From a virus: 42,629 bases of DNA. Shown here piece after piece: positions 24,279-32,310 of this stretch (the stretch's first letter is position 1; the number at the start of each line of letters is the position of its first letter). The notes below the pieces were generated by a model. The model was not told where the DNA came from and searched no databases. It saw only the letters and a program-made list of their open reading frames with translations. The translations under genes were made by a program, and so were the position numbers. The stretch lies in the IMG/VR virus record IMGVR_UViG_3300048834_000361, positions 1 through 42,629 of that record. One strand, written 5' to 3'.

Positions 24279-25193
24279 TCAATGGGCCCTGTCGTTCAGC
24301 TCGTCGATGAGCTTCCAGGTGCGCGGCCCGACCACCCCATCATCGACGAGGTGGAAGAACGCCTGCACGGTGCGGACAGCGAGGTGCGTCTTCGGGCCGA
24401 ACCCGGACTCCTCGACCTTGAGGAAGCGCTGCAGGGCGGACACCCACGGCGCGTACCGGGCCGGGGCTCCCTGCCGCAGCACGGGCCGGAACGGGGGGAA
24501 CAGCACCTTCGAGGGGGCCGGGGCTTTCGATGCGGCAGCGGCCTGCAGGTGAGCGCCAAGCTCGTGCGGCTTGACCCGACCGGCCAGGAGCTGCTCGGTC
24601 CAGTAGTCCCAGCCCTGCGGGTCCGGGTCATGGTTCCATGCGTCTCGGTACGCTTGCAGCACCATCGCTCGGGCGATGGCGGTGAAGTCGACGGGCGCGT
24701 TCTCGGCCCTGTGGTTGATGTCGTTGAGGTCGAGGATGGTGTCGCTTCCGGGGCACGCGGTCTTCGAGCGCTGACGGTGCCAGCGCAGCGGCAGCCCGGT
24801 CTCCAGCCGGAGGCGGTACAGCGCCTCTGCCTCGGCGGGGAACAGCCCGTCACGGGACCGGTCGCCGAGCACGAGCACGGTGAGCGCGCGGCGGGTCGAC
24901 GGCCACTCGGAGATCCCGTCACGGGCAGCGATCAGCCCGCCGTCGGGGGCGAGGACCCGGTTGTAGAAGATGTCCCGCCACCCGTTGGTCTTCCGGTGCG
25001 TGTTGTAGATGTTGCGGACGCGCTGCGTCGCCTCGGTCAGGGACTGCGGCGGACGGCCTCCGCCCTCGTGGTGGACTTCGATGTAGGTCGCGGACAGGGA
25101 CGGGATACCGCGGGCAGGGTCGAGCCCTCCCCACGCCCACAGCTTCCGAGGGTAGTCCTCGGGTGCCGGACGGCCATTCAGCGTGGTAGTCAT
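24279..25193 (-). CDS. Endolysin: amidase, DUF4214-like, peptidoglycan-binding
   Basis: 304 residues. Residues about 30-150 are an amidase_2/PGRP domain: VHHEGGG holds the first zinc His (H42), and WHRQRSKTACPG supplies H139 and C147. It should cut the bond between N-acetylmuramate and L-alanine. Residues about 166-225 are a DUF4214-like module (LQAYRDAWNHDPDPQGWDYW then TEQLLAGRVKPHELG). Residues about 245-300 are a PG_binding_1 domain (GVVGPRTW). It has no signal peptide, so export depends on holin-like neighbours. The ATG is embedded in the same palindrome as late rightward genes, suggesting late control although it lies downstream of early genes on the same strand. Confidence 0.92.
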   Translation of the reverse strand: MTTTLNGRPAPEDYPRKLWAWGGLDPARGIPSLSATYIEVHHEGGGRPPQSLTEATQRVRNIYNTHRKTNGWRDIFYNRVLAPDGGLIAARDGISEWPSTRRALTVLVLGDRSRDGLFPAEAEALYRLRLETGLPLRWHRQRSKTACPGSDTILDLNDINHRAENAPVDFTAIARAMVLQAYRDAWNHDPDPQGWDYWTEQLLAGRVKPHELGAHLQAAAASKAPAPSKVLFPPFRPVLRQGAPARYAPWVSALQRFLKVEESGFGPKTHLAVRTVQAFFHLVDDGVVGPRTWKLIDELNDRAH

Positions 25194-25207
25194 ACCCCTC
25201 AGGGTAC
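25191..25207 (-). promoter_or_regulatory. Start-associated palindrome, endolysin
   Basis: On the minus strand GTACCCTGAGGGGTATG: arms TACCC/GGGTA, loop TGAG. The ATG of the endolysin is its end. The stop TGA of the primase-helicase gene lies inside the loop. The only copy on the minus strand, and on a late gene. Confidence 0.75.
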
Positions 25208-27688
25208 CAGGATCTCCGAGAGCGGGAGGCGGAGCGCCCTGATCCTGTGCCCGCCGTTACGCCGCACCCGCACCGACTCGGCGCCGTGCTGCTCCCGCAG
25301 GAGCATGGTCACGCCGCGCTCGTTGCCGGTCGGCAGGGTGAACACGTTTCCCGCACGGCGCAGGTCCACCAAGAGCTGCGACGGGGACACGTACAGGTGG
25401 TCCTCGTCGGCGTCGTCGGACCACACCGAGTCGGCCAGCGGGTGCTCGTAGGCCCAGTGGATGGCGTCGAGGAGCGGGTTCGAGCCCACCGACTCGGTGG
25501 CCCGGTCGATGATGCCGGACAGGTCGAGCGGCGGGAGGGTACGGCCGGGGTGGAACTCCAGCACGAAGGCATTGAGTAGCTCCCACCCGAGGCGCAGGAC
25601 GCCAAGGTTCCAGCGCTGTCGATCGTTCAGGACCTCAGGGCCCTCGGGCACGACGCGCTCGTTGATGCGCTGCGGGCCGCCCTCATCTAACAGCCACGTC
25701 AGGTATGTATAGGCGAACCGCTCAGGGGTCGGGTGCTGGTCGAGCAGAGCGAACGATCCCCGCCCCTGCTTGGTCAGCCGCACCTGGATCATCCGGTCCG
25801 TGTGCGAGGTCTCGGTGAAGTTGTCCTCACCGGTCACGACGACCGGGACCTTGGTCTTGACCGCGGTCACCTCGGCGCGGTTCTCGGTGAGCCCGCCCTT
25901 GAAGCTGTCCTGCCCGGTGTAGCAGTCCCGCAGGAGCTGGTCGAGCTGGGTCCTGGCGTCCTCGCGGGCGCCCGGCCGGTACTCGTCGAACCAGATCGGC
26001 ACGGCGTTCGAGGTGGCGAAGAAGGCACTGACGGCGTACGGGGTGGTGGACGACAGGTTGGTGGTGATGTCGCTACCCGAGAAGGTGCGAAGCACCCGCT
26101 CGGTCAGCGTGGTCTTGCCGGTGCCGGACCCGCCGGAGATGGCGAGGATCGGGAACCGGTCGAACAGCGGCCGGATCGGAGCGACCGCCAGCCAGGCGAG
26201 GATCGGGCCCATGATGTCCGGGCGGTGCAGAGCGAACAGCCCGGCGAGCACGTCGCCGGGGCGTTCGCACTCGCCGCCCACGATGGCCACCCGGTCCGTG
26301 AGGTCGATCTTCGAGGCGGGCGGGACGTAGGTCCAGTCGTCGGTGCCGATGTGCCCGGTCGGCCACACGAAGTCGCCGTCGTGGTACCCGACCTGGCGGG
26401 TAAGCCGGCCCTCGGGGAGGAAGATGGACTGGTACTCCAGCAGCTCCAGCAGGGAGCCGGGCTCCCCTGCCCGCTTCCACGAGCCCCCGAACTGTAGAGC
26501 CCAGCGGGACAGGGCGGCCGACGAGGTGAGCGCCTCCGAGGGGAGGACGATGGGTGTGCCGTGCGGGAGCAGTACGCCCTCGTAGGCGAAGCTGTCGGAG
26601 CCCACGAGCTTACGCCGTACGTCGAGGCGCCAGTTGGACACGGGCACCGAGTCGTCCTTGCGCGGCTTGGCGTACCCGTTGCCGACCTCGATGATGTCGG
26701 TGGGCGGGGCGACCACGGGCCGGGCCCGGAACAGCAGCGACTGCACCGCGCCAGGGGGCAGCGAGGCGATGTCGTGGCCGGACGGCAGAGGGACGATGCG
26801 GACATCGTGACCCGCTGCGATCAGGTGGTCAGTCCAGCGCCGGGCACCGGCCCTTCCGGCCTCATCACCGTCGAAGGCGATGAAGATGCTCCGACCTCTC
26901 AGCCACGAGAGATCGAACCGGTCAGGGAGGTGCCCGGCGCCGGCCACACCGACGGGAAGGACCCGCCCGTCGAGATGGTAGGCCGCGGCCCACGTGTCGG
27001 TCTCGCCTTCGCACAGCAGCACGGGCAGGTCTGCCGGGGCGTTGAGGGCCCGGCCCTCGCCGTACAGGACGCGGATGTCGGACCCGTCGATGAACAGCTT
27101 GCGGCCGTCGAGGGCGCGCACCCGCACGCCGCACACGGCCCCGGCGGACAGCGAGTAGTAGGGGATCAGGACGCCGGAGCCCTCGGTGTCGCCGGACACC
27201 TGGAACTCCTGGATGATCCAGCTCGCCGGGACAGAGGCGAGCGCGGGCCGGTCCGGGTCGTGGAGGATCTGCGGCAAGCGATCCCACACCAGAGCGGCGC
27301 CCTCGTCGAGCCGGGCGAGGGCGGACGGGACATCGAACGGGGCCCGGGGAGCGAGGGTCGGGCCCTTCCAGTCCGACTCGACCAGCTCGGCGAGCAGGTC
27401 ACGGCACAGTCCGATGGCGGTGCCGTCGCTGCAGCCCTCGAACCGCTTGACGAGGTCGATCACTCCGCCCTGGGTGGACTCGGCGTAGTCGCCCCAGCGC
27501 CACCCTCGGTCCTCGTCGAACCACACGTCGAAGGACGGGTTCGTGTCGGGTCGGAACGGTGAGTGGTAGTGCAACCGGTTCGCGCTCGCCTTCGCGGGCG
27601 AGTGACCGTGCGCCTCCATCACGTAGGGGATGCTGAGGTGCCGCCGGAGTTCGTCGGGGTCGGCCTGCAGGGCTTCTGCTCGGTGCAT
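25199..27688 (-). CDS. Primase-helicase (CHC2-like, Toprim, P-loop ATPase)
   Basis: 829 residues from the ATG at 27688, preceded by GAAAGGACCCCC. Residues 15-95 resemble the DnaG zinc-binding fold (YHSPFRPDTNPSFDVW; WGDYAESTQGGVIDLVKRFE) but lack the cysteines. A Toprim domain follows, with CEGETDTW (E227) and FDGDEAG (about 270), which binds metal for primer synthesis. A P-loop ATPase is at about 515-650: GGSGTGKTT (Walker A), IWFDEY (Walker B) and VVVTGED; this should unwind the fork. The C-terminal 150 residues may be a winged-helix DNA-binding tail. It serves the DNA polymerase at 33155-34930. Helicase class is uncertain, SF3 or DUF927-like. Confidence 0.85.
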   Translation of the reverse strand: MHRAEALQADPDELRRHLSIPYVMEAHGHSPAKASANRLHYHSPFRPDTNPSFDVWFDEDRGWRWGDYAESTQGGVIDLVKRFEGCSDGTAIGLCRDLLAELVESDWKGPTLAPRAPFDVPSALARLDEGAALVWDRLPQILHDPDRPALASVPASWIIQEFQVSGDTEGSGVLIPYYSLSAGAVCGVRVRALDGRKLFIDGSDIRVLYGEGRALNAPADLPVLLCEGETDTWAAAYHLDGRVLPVGVAGAGHLPDRFDLSWLRGRSIFIAFDGDEAGRAGARRWTDHLIAAGHDVRIVPLPSGHDIASLPPGAVQSLLFRARPVVAPPTDIIEVGNGYAKPRKDDSVPVSNWRLDVRRKLVGSDSFAYEGVLLPHGTPIVLPSEALTSSAALSRWALQFGGSWKRAGEPGSLLELLEYQSIFLPEGRLTRQVGYHDGDFVWPTGHIGTDDWTYVPPASKIDLTDRVAIVGGECERPGDVLAGLFALHRPDIMGPILAWLAVAPIRPLFDRFPILAISGGSGTGKTTLTERVLRTFSGSDITTNLSSTTPYAVSAFFATSNAVPIWFDEYRPGAREDARTQLDQLLRDCYTGQDSFKGGLTENRAEVTAVKTKVPVVVTGEDNFTETSHTDRMIQVRLTKQGRGSFALLDQHPTPERFAYTYLTWLLDEGGPQRINERVVPEGPEVLNDRQRWNLGVLRLGWELLNAFVLEFHPGRTLPPLDLSGIIDRATESVGSNPLLDAIHWAYEHPLADSVWSDDADEDHLYVSPSQLLVDLRRAGNVFTLPTGNERGVTMLLREQHGAESVRVRRNGGHRIRALRLPLSEILVP

Positions 27689-27702
27689 GTGGGGGTCCTT
27701 TC
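27689..27702 (-). promoter_or_regulatory. Early start-associated sequence, primase
   Basis: GAAAGGACCCCCAC directly before the ATG at 27688. The same GAAAGGACCCCC precedes the starts at 36518 and 40163. GAAAGGACCC-GCCCCC precedes 38994, and ACAAGGATCCCCC precedes 41590. AAGGA is the Shine-Dalgarno part; the conserved CCCCC is not explained by ribosome binding. Confidence 0.7.
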
Positions 27703-27766
27703 GATCTGCGGAGGGGGAAACTGGCAAGGTCTCGGCTCGGGTTCTGAACTCAGCCCCTCCGCATAG

Positions 27767-27845
27767 TGCCGCTCCGGGAGTCGAACCCGGGCGCTAGAGC
27801 GTTGTAACTCTCTAGCGCACCTCCCTACTCACGCAGGGCGCGGCG
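27767..27845 (-). ncRNA. tRNA-like element, probably degenerate
   Basis: The minus strand contains a perfect T-arm, CCGGG-TTCGACT-CCCGG (27790-27774). It is directly preceded by a 9-bp hairpin (27818-27791) whose loop is AGTTACAACG, 10 bases, not the 7 of an anticodon loop. A 5-bp acceptor-like pairing (GCCGC with GCGGC) and a 3-bp D-stem with GG in the loop can be drawn, giving a normal length of about 79 bases. The outer acceptor pairs mismatch. Options: a decayed tRNA, a tRNA mimic, or a remnant attachment core. No integrase accompanies it. Confidence 0.4.
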
Positions 27846-27852
27846 GCCTGCC

Positions 27853-28392
27853 CTAGAAGGGCAGGGACGGCTGGTCGCCGGCCTCCGGCTGGGGGGCCGG
27901 GACCGGGACCGAGGTCGGGGCCGTCGTGGCGGTGACGGTCCCCGCCCCGACCGGAACGTACTTGAAGTTCCGGTACGCCTTGCCGTTCTTGTCCTTCTTC
28001 GACGAGTACGCCGTCTTCACCCGGGCCTGCTTGCCCACGAGCAGAGCGGCGAGGGACTCGATCGAGGGGTTCGCCTGGAAGACGGCGGGCGCGATGCCGA
28101 ACGCTTCGAGCTGGGCGATGCCTCGGGCGAGGATGAAGGCGTGGTCGGGGTTCGAGGAGAAGTAGGTGCTCTCGATGAACGCCTTGCCCTTGACCTCGTC
28201 GGAGGCCGATGGGTCCACGACCTTGCAGAGGTACCAGATGCTCTTGTCGCCCGACGCCTTCGCCGTGTTGACGCCGGTCTTGACGACCTCGACGAGAACG
28301 TCGAGGCCTGCGGGCGGTTCCCAGCGGTCGTCGCTGTCGGGGTTCTCGTCCCGGTACTTGGACGCCTTGTTGTAGAGGTCAGCGAGGTTCAC
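27853..28392 (-). CDS. SSB-like protein (DUF669 type)
   Basis: 179 residues from a GTG overlapping the previous stop (GTGA). The core (WEPPAGLDVLVEVVKTGVNT; SIWYLCKVVDPSASDEVKGK; residues 20-80) looks like an OB-type beta barrel, followed by a helical part and KTAYSSKKDKNGKAYRNFKY. The tail is Pro/Ala-rich and ends GDQPSLPF, like the acidic tip with terminal Pro-Phe by which bacterial SSB recruits partners. DUF669 proteins sit beside Sak4-type recombinases in many phages, as here, and bind single-stranded DNA. Last gene before the tRNA-like element and the primase-helicase. Confidence 0.78.
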   Translation of the reverse strand: MNLADLYNKASKYRDENPDSDDRWEPPAGLDVLVEVVKTGVNTAKASGDKSIWYLCKVVDPSASDEVKGKAFIESTYFSSNPDHAFILARGIAQLEAFGIAPAVFQANPSIESLAALLVGKQARVKTAYSSKKDKNGKAYRNFKYVPVGAGTVTATTAPTSVPVPAPQPEAGDQPSLPF

Positions 28393-28622
28393 GGGGCACC
28401 CTCCTGGGTGGTGATGACGAGGCCGAGGTCGTCGGCCAGGGACTTGTGGAGGTAGATGTTGACCAGCACGGGCGTGTCGCCGTGCTCGATGTGGTAGCCC
28501 ACGATCTGCAGCAGCACGGACTGCCCGTCGGGGGACAGCACCGTACCTGCAGCATGGCAGGCGATGGGGTCGAGGGGCGTGGCGGCTGCCAGCTCCTCGG
28601 CGTGGGTGGGGGGCGCGCTCAT
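28389..28622 (-). CDS. Small hypothetical protein, 77 aa
   Basis: 77 residues from an ATG overlapping the stop of the Sak4-like gene (ATGA); its own stop overlaps the SSB-like start (GTGA). The sequence has alternating hydrophobics (VLLQIVGYHIEHGDTPVLVN; IYLHKSLADDLGLVI), likely one small alpha/beta domain. No cysteine cluster or membrane segment. Locked by overlaps between a recombinase and an SSB-like gene, it probably takes part in recombination or replication, but is not recognised. The neighbour at 32297-32611 shows a similar size and position logic. Confidence 0.72.
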   Translation of the reverse strand: MSAPPTHAEELAAATPLDPIACHAAGTVLSPDGQSVLLQIVGYHIEHGDTPVLVNIYLHKSLADDLGLVITTQEGAP

Positions 28623-29383
28623 GCGTTCACCGTCCGCAACAGCTCCTTCATGTCGGGGTGGGGGATGCTTGCACCGTACCGCACTTTCACGTTGTGCAGG
28701 CGGCACTTCGCCACGGCGAGGTCGGACTGCACGATGTGCAGTTGCCGAAGCTCCTCGCCGTCAGCGCTCACGGATGAGGTCAGGTACCCCATCATGTCGA
28801 ACAGGCCGGGCACCTCACGGCGCAGCGAGCCCTGCAGCAGCGGGGAAGCCGGGAGGGCCTCGACGTTGCTGCCACACACCACGACCACGTTCACCCGCTT
28901 GGCGGCCGAGGGCCGGGTCAGGTTCCGCAGCTCCCGCAGCGAAGCGAACATCGCCTCGAACAGGGAGTGCCACTGGTCGTAGGCGAACTTCGACTCGATG
29001 TCGATTCCGAGCGCCTGGCGGATCTTGTCCTTCAGGATGCGCTGCGCCTCCGACAGGGAGTCGAGGACCACCGACTCGAACGGGTGGTTCCCGCCATTCA
29101 GCACGGCGATGGCCTGCTGGACCACGGCCCAGCTCTGGATGTCCACGACGAAGTTGACCGTGGCGGGGTCGACGTCGTCGGGGATCTCGGGGATGGGGTA
29201 CCGGGGGTCCCACGGGATGTGGTGCCCGGGCGTGTCGTAGACGCCGCCCTCGCAGTCGAGGGTGAGTCGGGGACCGGGGGCGGACTGACCGAACCAGGTC
29301 TTGCCGCTGCCCCACCATCCGTGCACGAACACGGAGATGCGGCGGTAGTCATTCGTCGTCAAGGGTGCTGCCCTCACTTTCAT
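28619..29383 (-). CDS. Sak4-like RecA-fold ATPase
   Basis: 254 residues from the ATG at 29383. A TTG at 29362 with GAGGG 8 bases upstream is equally possible and would shorten the overlap with the upstream gene. Walker A is GWWGSGKTWF (about residue 20-30), Walker B SVVLDSLSE (about 107). The layout matches phage Sak4/AAA_24 proteins, short RecA-like ATPases that anneal single strands with an SSB partner. An SSB-like gene two positions downstream and a Cas4-like nuclease directly upstream complete a recombination set. The C-terminal part (LHIVQSDLAVAKCRLHNVKV) is typical of this family. Confidence 0.83.
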   Translation of the reverse strand: MKVRAAPLTTNDYRRISVFVHGWWGSGKTWFGQSAPGPRLTLDCEGGVYDTPGHHIPWDPRYPIPEIPDDVDPATVNFVVDIQSWAVVQQAIAVLNGGNHPFESVVLDSLSEAQRILKDKIRQALGIDIESKFAYDQWHSLFEAMFASLRELRNLTRPSAAKRVNVVVVCGSNVEALPASPLLQGSLRREVPGLFDMMGYLTSSVSADGEELRQLHIVQSDLAVAKCRLHNVKVRYGASIPHPDMKELLRTVNA

Positions 29384-30251
29384 TGGTCGTCGGGGATTTC
29401 GGAGTGTACCCGATCTCCAGCGCAAACTCGTGGTCGCTGGCGTCGTCCACCATAGCACACACGCCACGGAAGTCGCAGTCCCACGAACAGTCCCGGGTCG
29501 GGTTCGGGTACAGCACGGGGCTCCGGACGTCGGAGTACCGGGTGCCGTAGAGCGTGTCGGTCATGTCCCGGAGCACGTGCGCGAGGTGCGCGAGGTGCAC
29601 GATCTCCTCGTCGGCGTCGATGGCGATGCGGGCCCGTCCGAAGAACGGCGGCTTGGCGGTGCTGCCCGTGCGCTTCACCTTCCGGATCTGCACGTGCTCA
29701 CCGGCCCTGACGTTGACGTCGGGCAGGCAGAGGTTCGCCAGCAGCGCATAGGTGCGGAGCTGGAAGTCCACCTGGTGCGGGGTCTGTGTCAGGGTCTGCA
29801 CGGTCTTGTAGTCCCGGACCACGTGCGCGTTGAGGAGCGGGTCGAAGTACAGGTGGTCGAGCGTACCGGTGACCGTCACGCCCGGGCGGATCTCGTAGGC
29901 CAGCTTGAGTTCCTGGCCGACCGTCTCGATGCCCACGTCGAGGCCCTCGGTGGCGGCCCACTCGAAGTACCCGGACACCATGCGCTCGGCGAGGGCGAAG
30001 TCCTTGGCGCGCTCGGGGCTCGGCTCGCCCTCCTCTGCCAGCACGGCGGCAAAGGCGTCCTTCCACCCGTGCTCCCCGCCCTCGATGAGCTGGTGCACGA
30101 GTGTGCCGAGGCTGCGGCCCGAGGACTCGTGCGTCTCATCCTCGCGCTTGACGGTGTACCCGAGGCCGTGCTCACCGGCACGGTACTGCAGGTACCAGGA
30201 GCGCCGACAGCGCTGGAACTTCCGGATCTCGGACATGCGAACGTAGATCAC
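29349..30251 (-). CDS. Cas4/RecB-like PD-(D/E)XK nuclease with Fe-S cysteines
   Basis: 300 residues from a GTG overlapping the previous stop (GTGA); an internal ATG six codons on is possible. Nuclease residues in order: GTLVHQLIE (His), GTLDHLYFD (Asp), VVRDYKTVQ (Asp and Lys). Four cysteines bracket the fold: one in FQRCRRSW near residue 15 and three in CSWDCDFRGVC near residue 265, the arrangement of Cas4 and AddB-type iron-sulfur nucleases. It likely acts as a 5'-3' or end-processing exonuclease with the Sak4-like ATPase. No CRISPR array is present, so an adaptation role is not implied. Confidence 0.86.
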   Translation of the reverse strand: MIYVRMSEIRKFQRCRRSWYLQYRAGEHGLGYTVKREDETHESSGRSLGTLVHQLIEGGEHGWKDAFAAVLAEEGEPSPERAKDFALAERMVSGYFEWAATEGLDVGIETVGQELKLAYEIRPGVTVTGTLDHLYFDPLLNAHVVRDYKTVQTLTQTPHQVDFQLRTYALLANLCLPDVNVRAGEHVQIRKVKRTGSTAKPPFFGRARIAIDADEEIVHLAHLAHVLRDMTDTLYGTRYSDVRSPVLYPNPTRDCSWDCDFRGVCAMVDDASDHEFALEIGYTPKSPTTNESEGSTLDDE

Positions 30252-30589
30252 AGCAGCGTCACCTTCGTCACCTTGGCGGGCGGAACGTACGCCTTGGGCG
30301 GGGAGAGCTTCTTCTCCGCAGCCACGAGCATCCCGCTGCTCTCGCGCAGCGCCAGCTCGTAGGCGTCCACCTTGTCCTTCAGGTGCTGGCTGTCCGGACG
30401 CAGCCGGGAATCACCGCCAGCGAGGAGGCCGTCACGGTACGCCTGCACCTTCTTCTTGATGCGGTACTCCTTGTAGTAGGCGTTCCACGCCGCCTTGCAC
30501 TCGGCGCACTCCTCGGGAGGGTTCTCCCTCCGGTGCCTGAGGTAGGCGTTGACCGTCCCGCAGACGGGCTTCTGCTTCTTCGCACTCAC
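30248..30589 (-). CDS. Small Cys-containing basic protein
   Basis: 113 residues from a GTG overlapping the helicase stop (GTGA). The N-terminus has CGTVNAYLRHRRENPPEECA, with a following EC: C10, C28 and C31 plus H19 could bind zinc. Small actinophage and actinobacterial proteins with CGTxxAYxRHxRxGE are common and uncharacterised. The rest is a basic helix (YYKEYRIKKKVQAYRDG) and a Lys/Pro tail. Placed between SNF2 helicase and Cas4-like nuclease with overlaps on both sides, it probably binds DNA in the same process. Confidence 0.75.
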   Translation of the reverse strand: MSAKKQKPVCGTVNAYLRHRRENPPEECAECKAAWNAYYKEYRIKKKVQAYRDGLLAGGDSRLRPDSQHLKDKVDAYELALRESSGMLVAAEKKLSPPKAYVPPAKVTKVTLL

Positions 30590-32310
30590 AGTGAGCCTCC
30601 AATCAGGGCGCGCAGCCGGTCCCGGTCGCGCACCACCTCCTGCAGCCAGCCCTCCTTGCGGGCCGCTGCTGCCTCGACCGCCTCGTCCACCGTGCCCGAG
30701 GACATCAGGTAGTAGATGCGGGCGAACTCTCCCGAGGCGCCGATCCGGTGGATGCGGTCCTCGGCCTGTCGGTTGGCGACGTTGCTCCAGCTCCGCTGCA
30801 GGAACACCATCGTGTCGGCCCGGGTGAGGGTGATGCCCTCGGCGCCGGCCCCCGTCGTACACAGCACAGCGTCAAGCTTCCCGGCCTGGAACTCCTCGAC
30901 CGTCACGGCCCGGAGCTGCGAGGACACGGCGCCGGTGATGTACCCGCAGCGCAGGCCCCTGGCCTCCAGCTCACGACCGGCCAGCTCGACGAGCTTGCGG
31001 CTCTCGGCGAACACGACGACCGGATCACCGTCCGGCATCTGCTCGACGATGTCGAGCAGCGCCTCGATCTTGTTGGACGGGGTCGTCAGCTCCGTGATCT
31101 CGCCGCCCTCGGACAGCACCGGCATTGCCGAGGCCACGTACCGGAGCCGGTTCACGAGCACGAGCGGGTCGGTCACGACGAGCAGGCCCTGGTCCAGCTC
31201 GGTCAGCATCTTCTTCTGCAGGTCGGCGTACGCCTTGGCCTGCTTGGTGGTGAGGTCCAGCGACAGCACCTCGACCACCTTGGGCGGGAGCTGCAATCCG
31301 ATCTCCGCCTTCGTGCGGCGCAGCATCCGGGTGTTGAGCCAGCGGAACAGCTCGGGCTTGCGGTCCTCCCGCAGCCCGTTCACCTCGATCCCGCCGTGCC
31401 ACCCGACCTGCAGGTTGCAGTACCGCTCACGGAACTGAGTACGGGACCCTGCCTCTTCGGGCGCCACGAACCGCATCACCGCCCACAGGTCGTCGGGGCT
31501 GTTCACGACCGGGGTGCCGGACAGGGCGAGCCGGACCGATGCCCGCTTGCTGATCTCCCAGCACGCACGGGTGCGCTTGGCCCGGGGGTCCTTGATCTTG
31601 TGGACCTCGTCCACGATGACGGCCTGCCACTCGATGGCGTTCAGCTCCTTTGACTCCGCGTCCTTGCCGCTCACGTCCACCCCTCCCCACCCGGACAGCC
31701 GGGTGTGACGGATCAGGGTGTCGTAGTTGATGATCGCCACGACCGGGACACGGTGAGCGGTCAGCTCACTGATCTCAGCGATCTGCTTACGGCGCTGTGC
31801 CACGGTCCCGTCGATCACGACGGCCTCCGCTTCTCCTCGAAGCCACCGCTCGGCCTCCTCGGCCCACTTGTACTTCATGCTGGCCGAGCACACGACGAGT
31901 GCCGGGAAGGCGTTCTCTCTGCCCACGGCGTACAGGGACTGCAGCGTCTTGCCGCTGCCCATGTCGTCGGCGAGCAGCGCGGTGCGAGCTTCGCACAGGA
32001 AGTGCGCGCCTTCGAGCTGGTAGCTGTAGGCCGGGTCCTCGGTGAAGAAGGCGTACGAGAGGCGCTTCGCCTCGGCAACGGACGCCTCGTGGGCGACGAG
32101 GCGCCGAAGGTGCGCGGTCACCTCGGGGGTCTTGACGAGCAGCCCTTTGAACAGGTCGCCGAGCTGGAGCGCTTGCGGCAGCCGGGCCGGGACGGTCCAC
32201 GCCTGCAGCTTGCTGGAGTACCGGGCGCCGAAGATGGTCTTCATCACCTCGGTGTCGATCGGCCTGGCGTAGACGATGAACTGGTCGTTGAGGATGTCAG
32301 TACGGATCAT
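30586..32310 (-). CDS. SNF2-family DNA helicase/translocase
   Basis: 574 residues. Residues 1-60 (FIVYARPIDTEVMKTIFGAR; LQAWTVPARLP) resemble the HARP-like module before SNF2 domains. The helicase core has motif I DDMGSGKT (about 115), motif II VDEVH (about 230), motif III LSGTP, and motifs V-VI EGITLTRAD and QAEDRIHRIG (about 514). It would use ATP to move on double-stranded DNA, for fork reversal, annealing or replisome clearing. The start ATG lies 14 bases inside the preceding gene. Adjacent RuvC-like, Cas4-like and Sak4-like genes place it in a recombination-dependent replication module. Length is normal for phage members. Confidence 0.92.
   Translation of the reverse strand: MIRTDILNDQFIVYARPIDTEVMKTIFGARYSSKLQAWTVPARLPQALQLGDLFKGLLVKTPEVTAHLRRLVAHEASVAEAKRLSYAFFTEDPAYSYQLEGAHFLCEARTALLADDMGSGKTLQSLYAVGRENAFPALVVCSASMKYKWAEEAERWLRGEAEAVVIDGTVAQRRKQIAEISELTAHRVPVVAIINYDTLIRHTRLSGWGGVDVSGKDAESKELNAIEWQAVIVDEVHKIKDPRAKRTRACWEISKRASVRLALSGTPVVNSPDDLWAVMRFVAPEEAGSRTQFRERYCNLQVGWHGGIEVNGLREDRKPELFRWLNTRMLRRTKAEIGLQLPPKVVEVLSLDLTTKQAKAYADLQKKMLTELDQGLLVVTDPLVLVNRLRYVASAMPVLSEGGEITELTTPSNKIEALLDIVEQMPDGDPVVVFAESRKLVELAGRELEARGLRCGYITGAVSSQLRAVTVEEFQAGKLDAVLCTTGAGAEGITLTRADTMVFLQRSWSNVANRQAEDRIHRIGASGEFARIYYLMSSGTVDEAVEAAAARKEGWLQEVVRDRDRLRALIGGSL

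Noticed and set aside
27767-27845. Phage attachment site (attP) overlapping a tRNA
   Set aside because: No integrase or excisionase recognised anywhere; kept only as a tRNA-like element.
29349-30251. CRISPR adaptation because of the Cas4-like nuclease
   Set aside because: No repeat-spacer array and no Cas1 or Cas2; stand-alone Cas4-like nucleases are common in phages.
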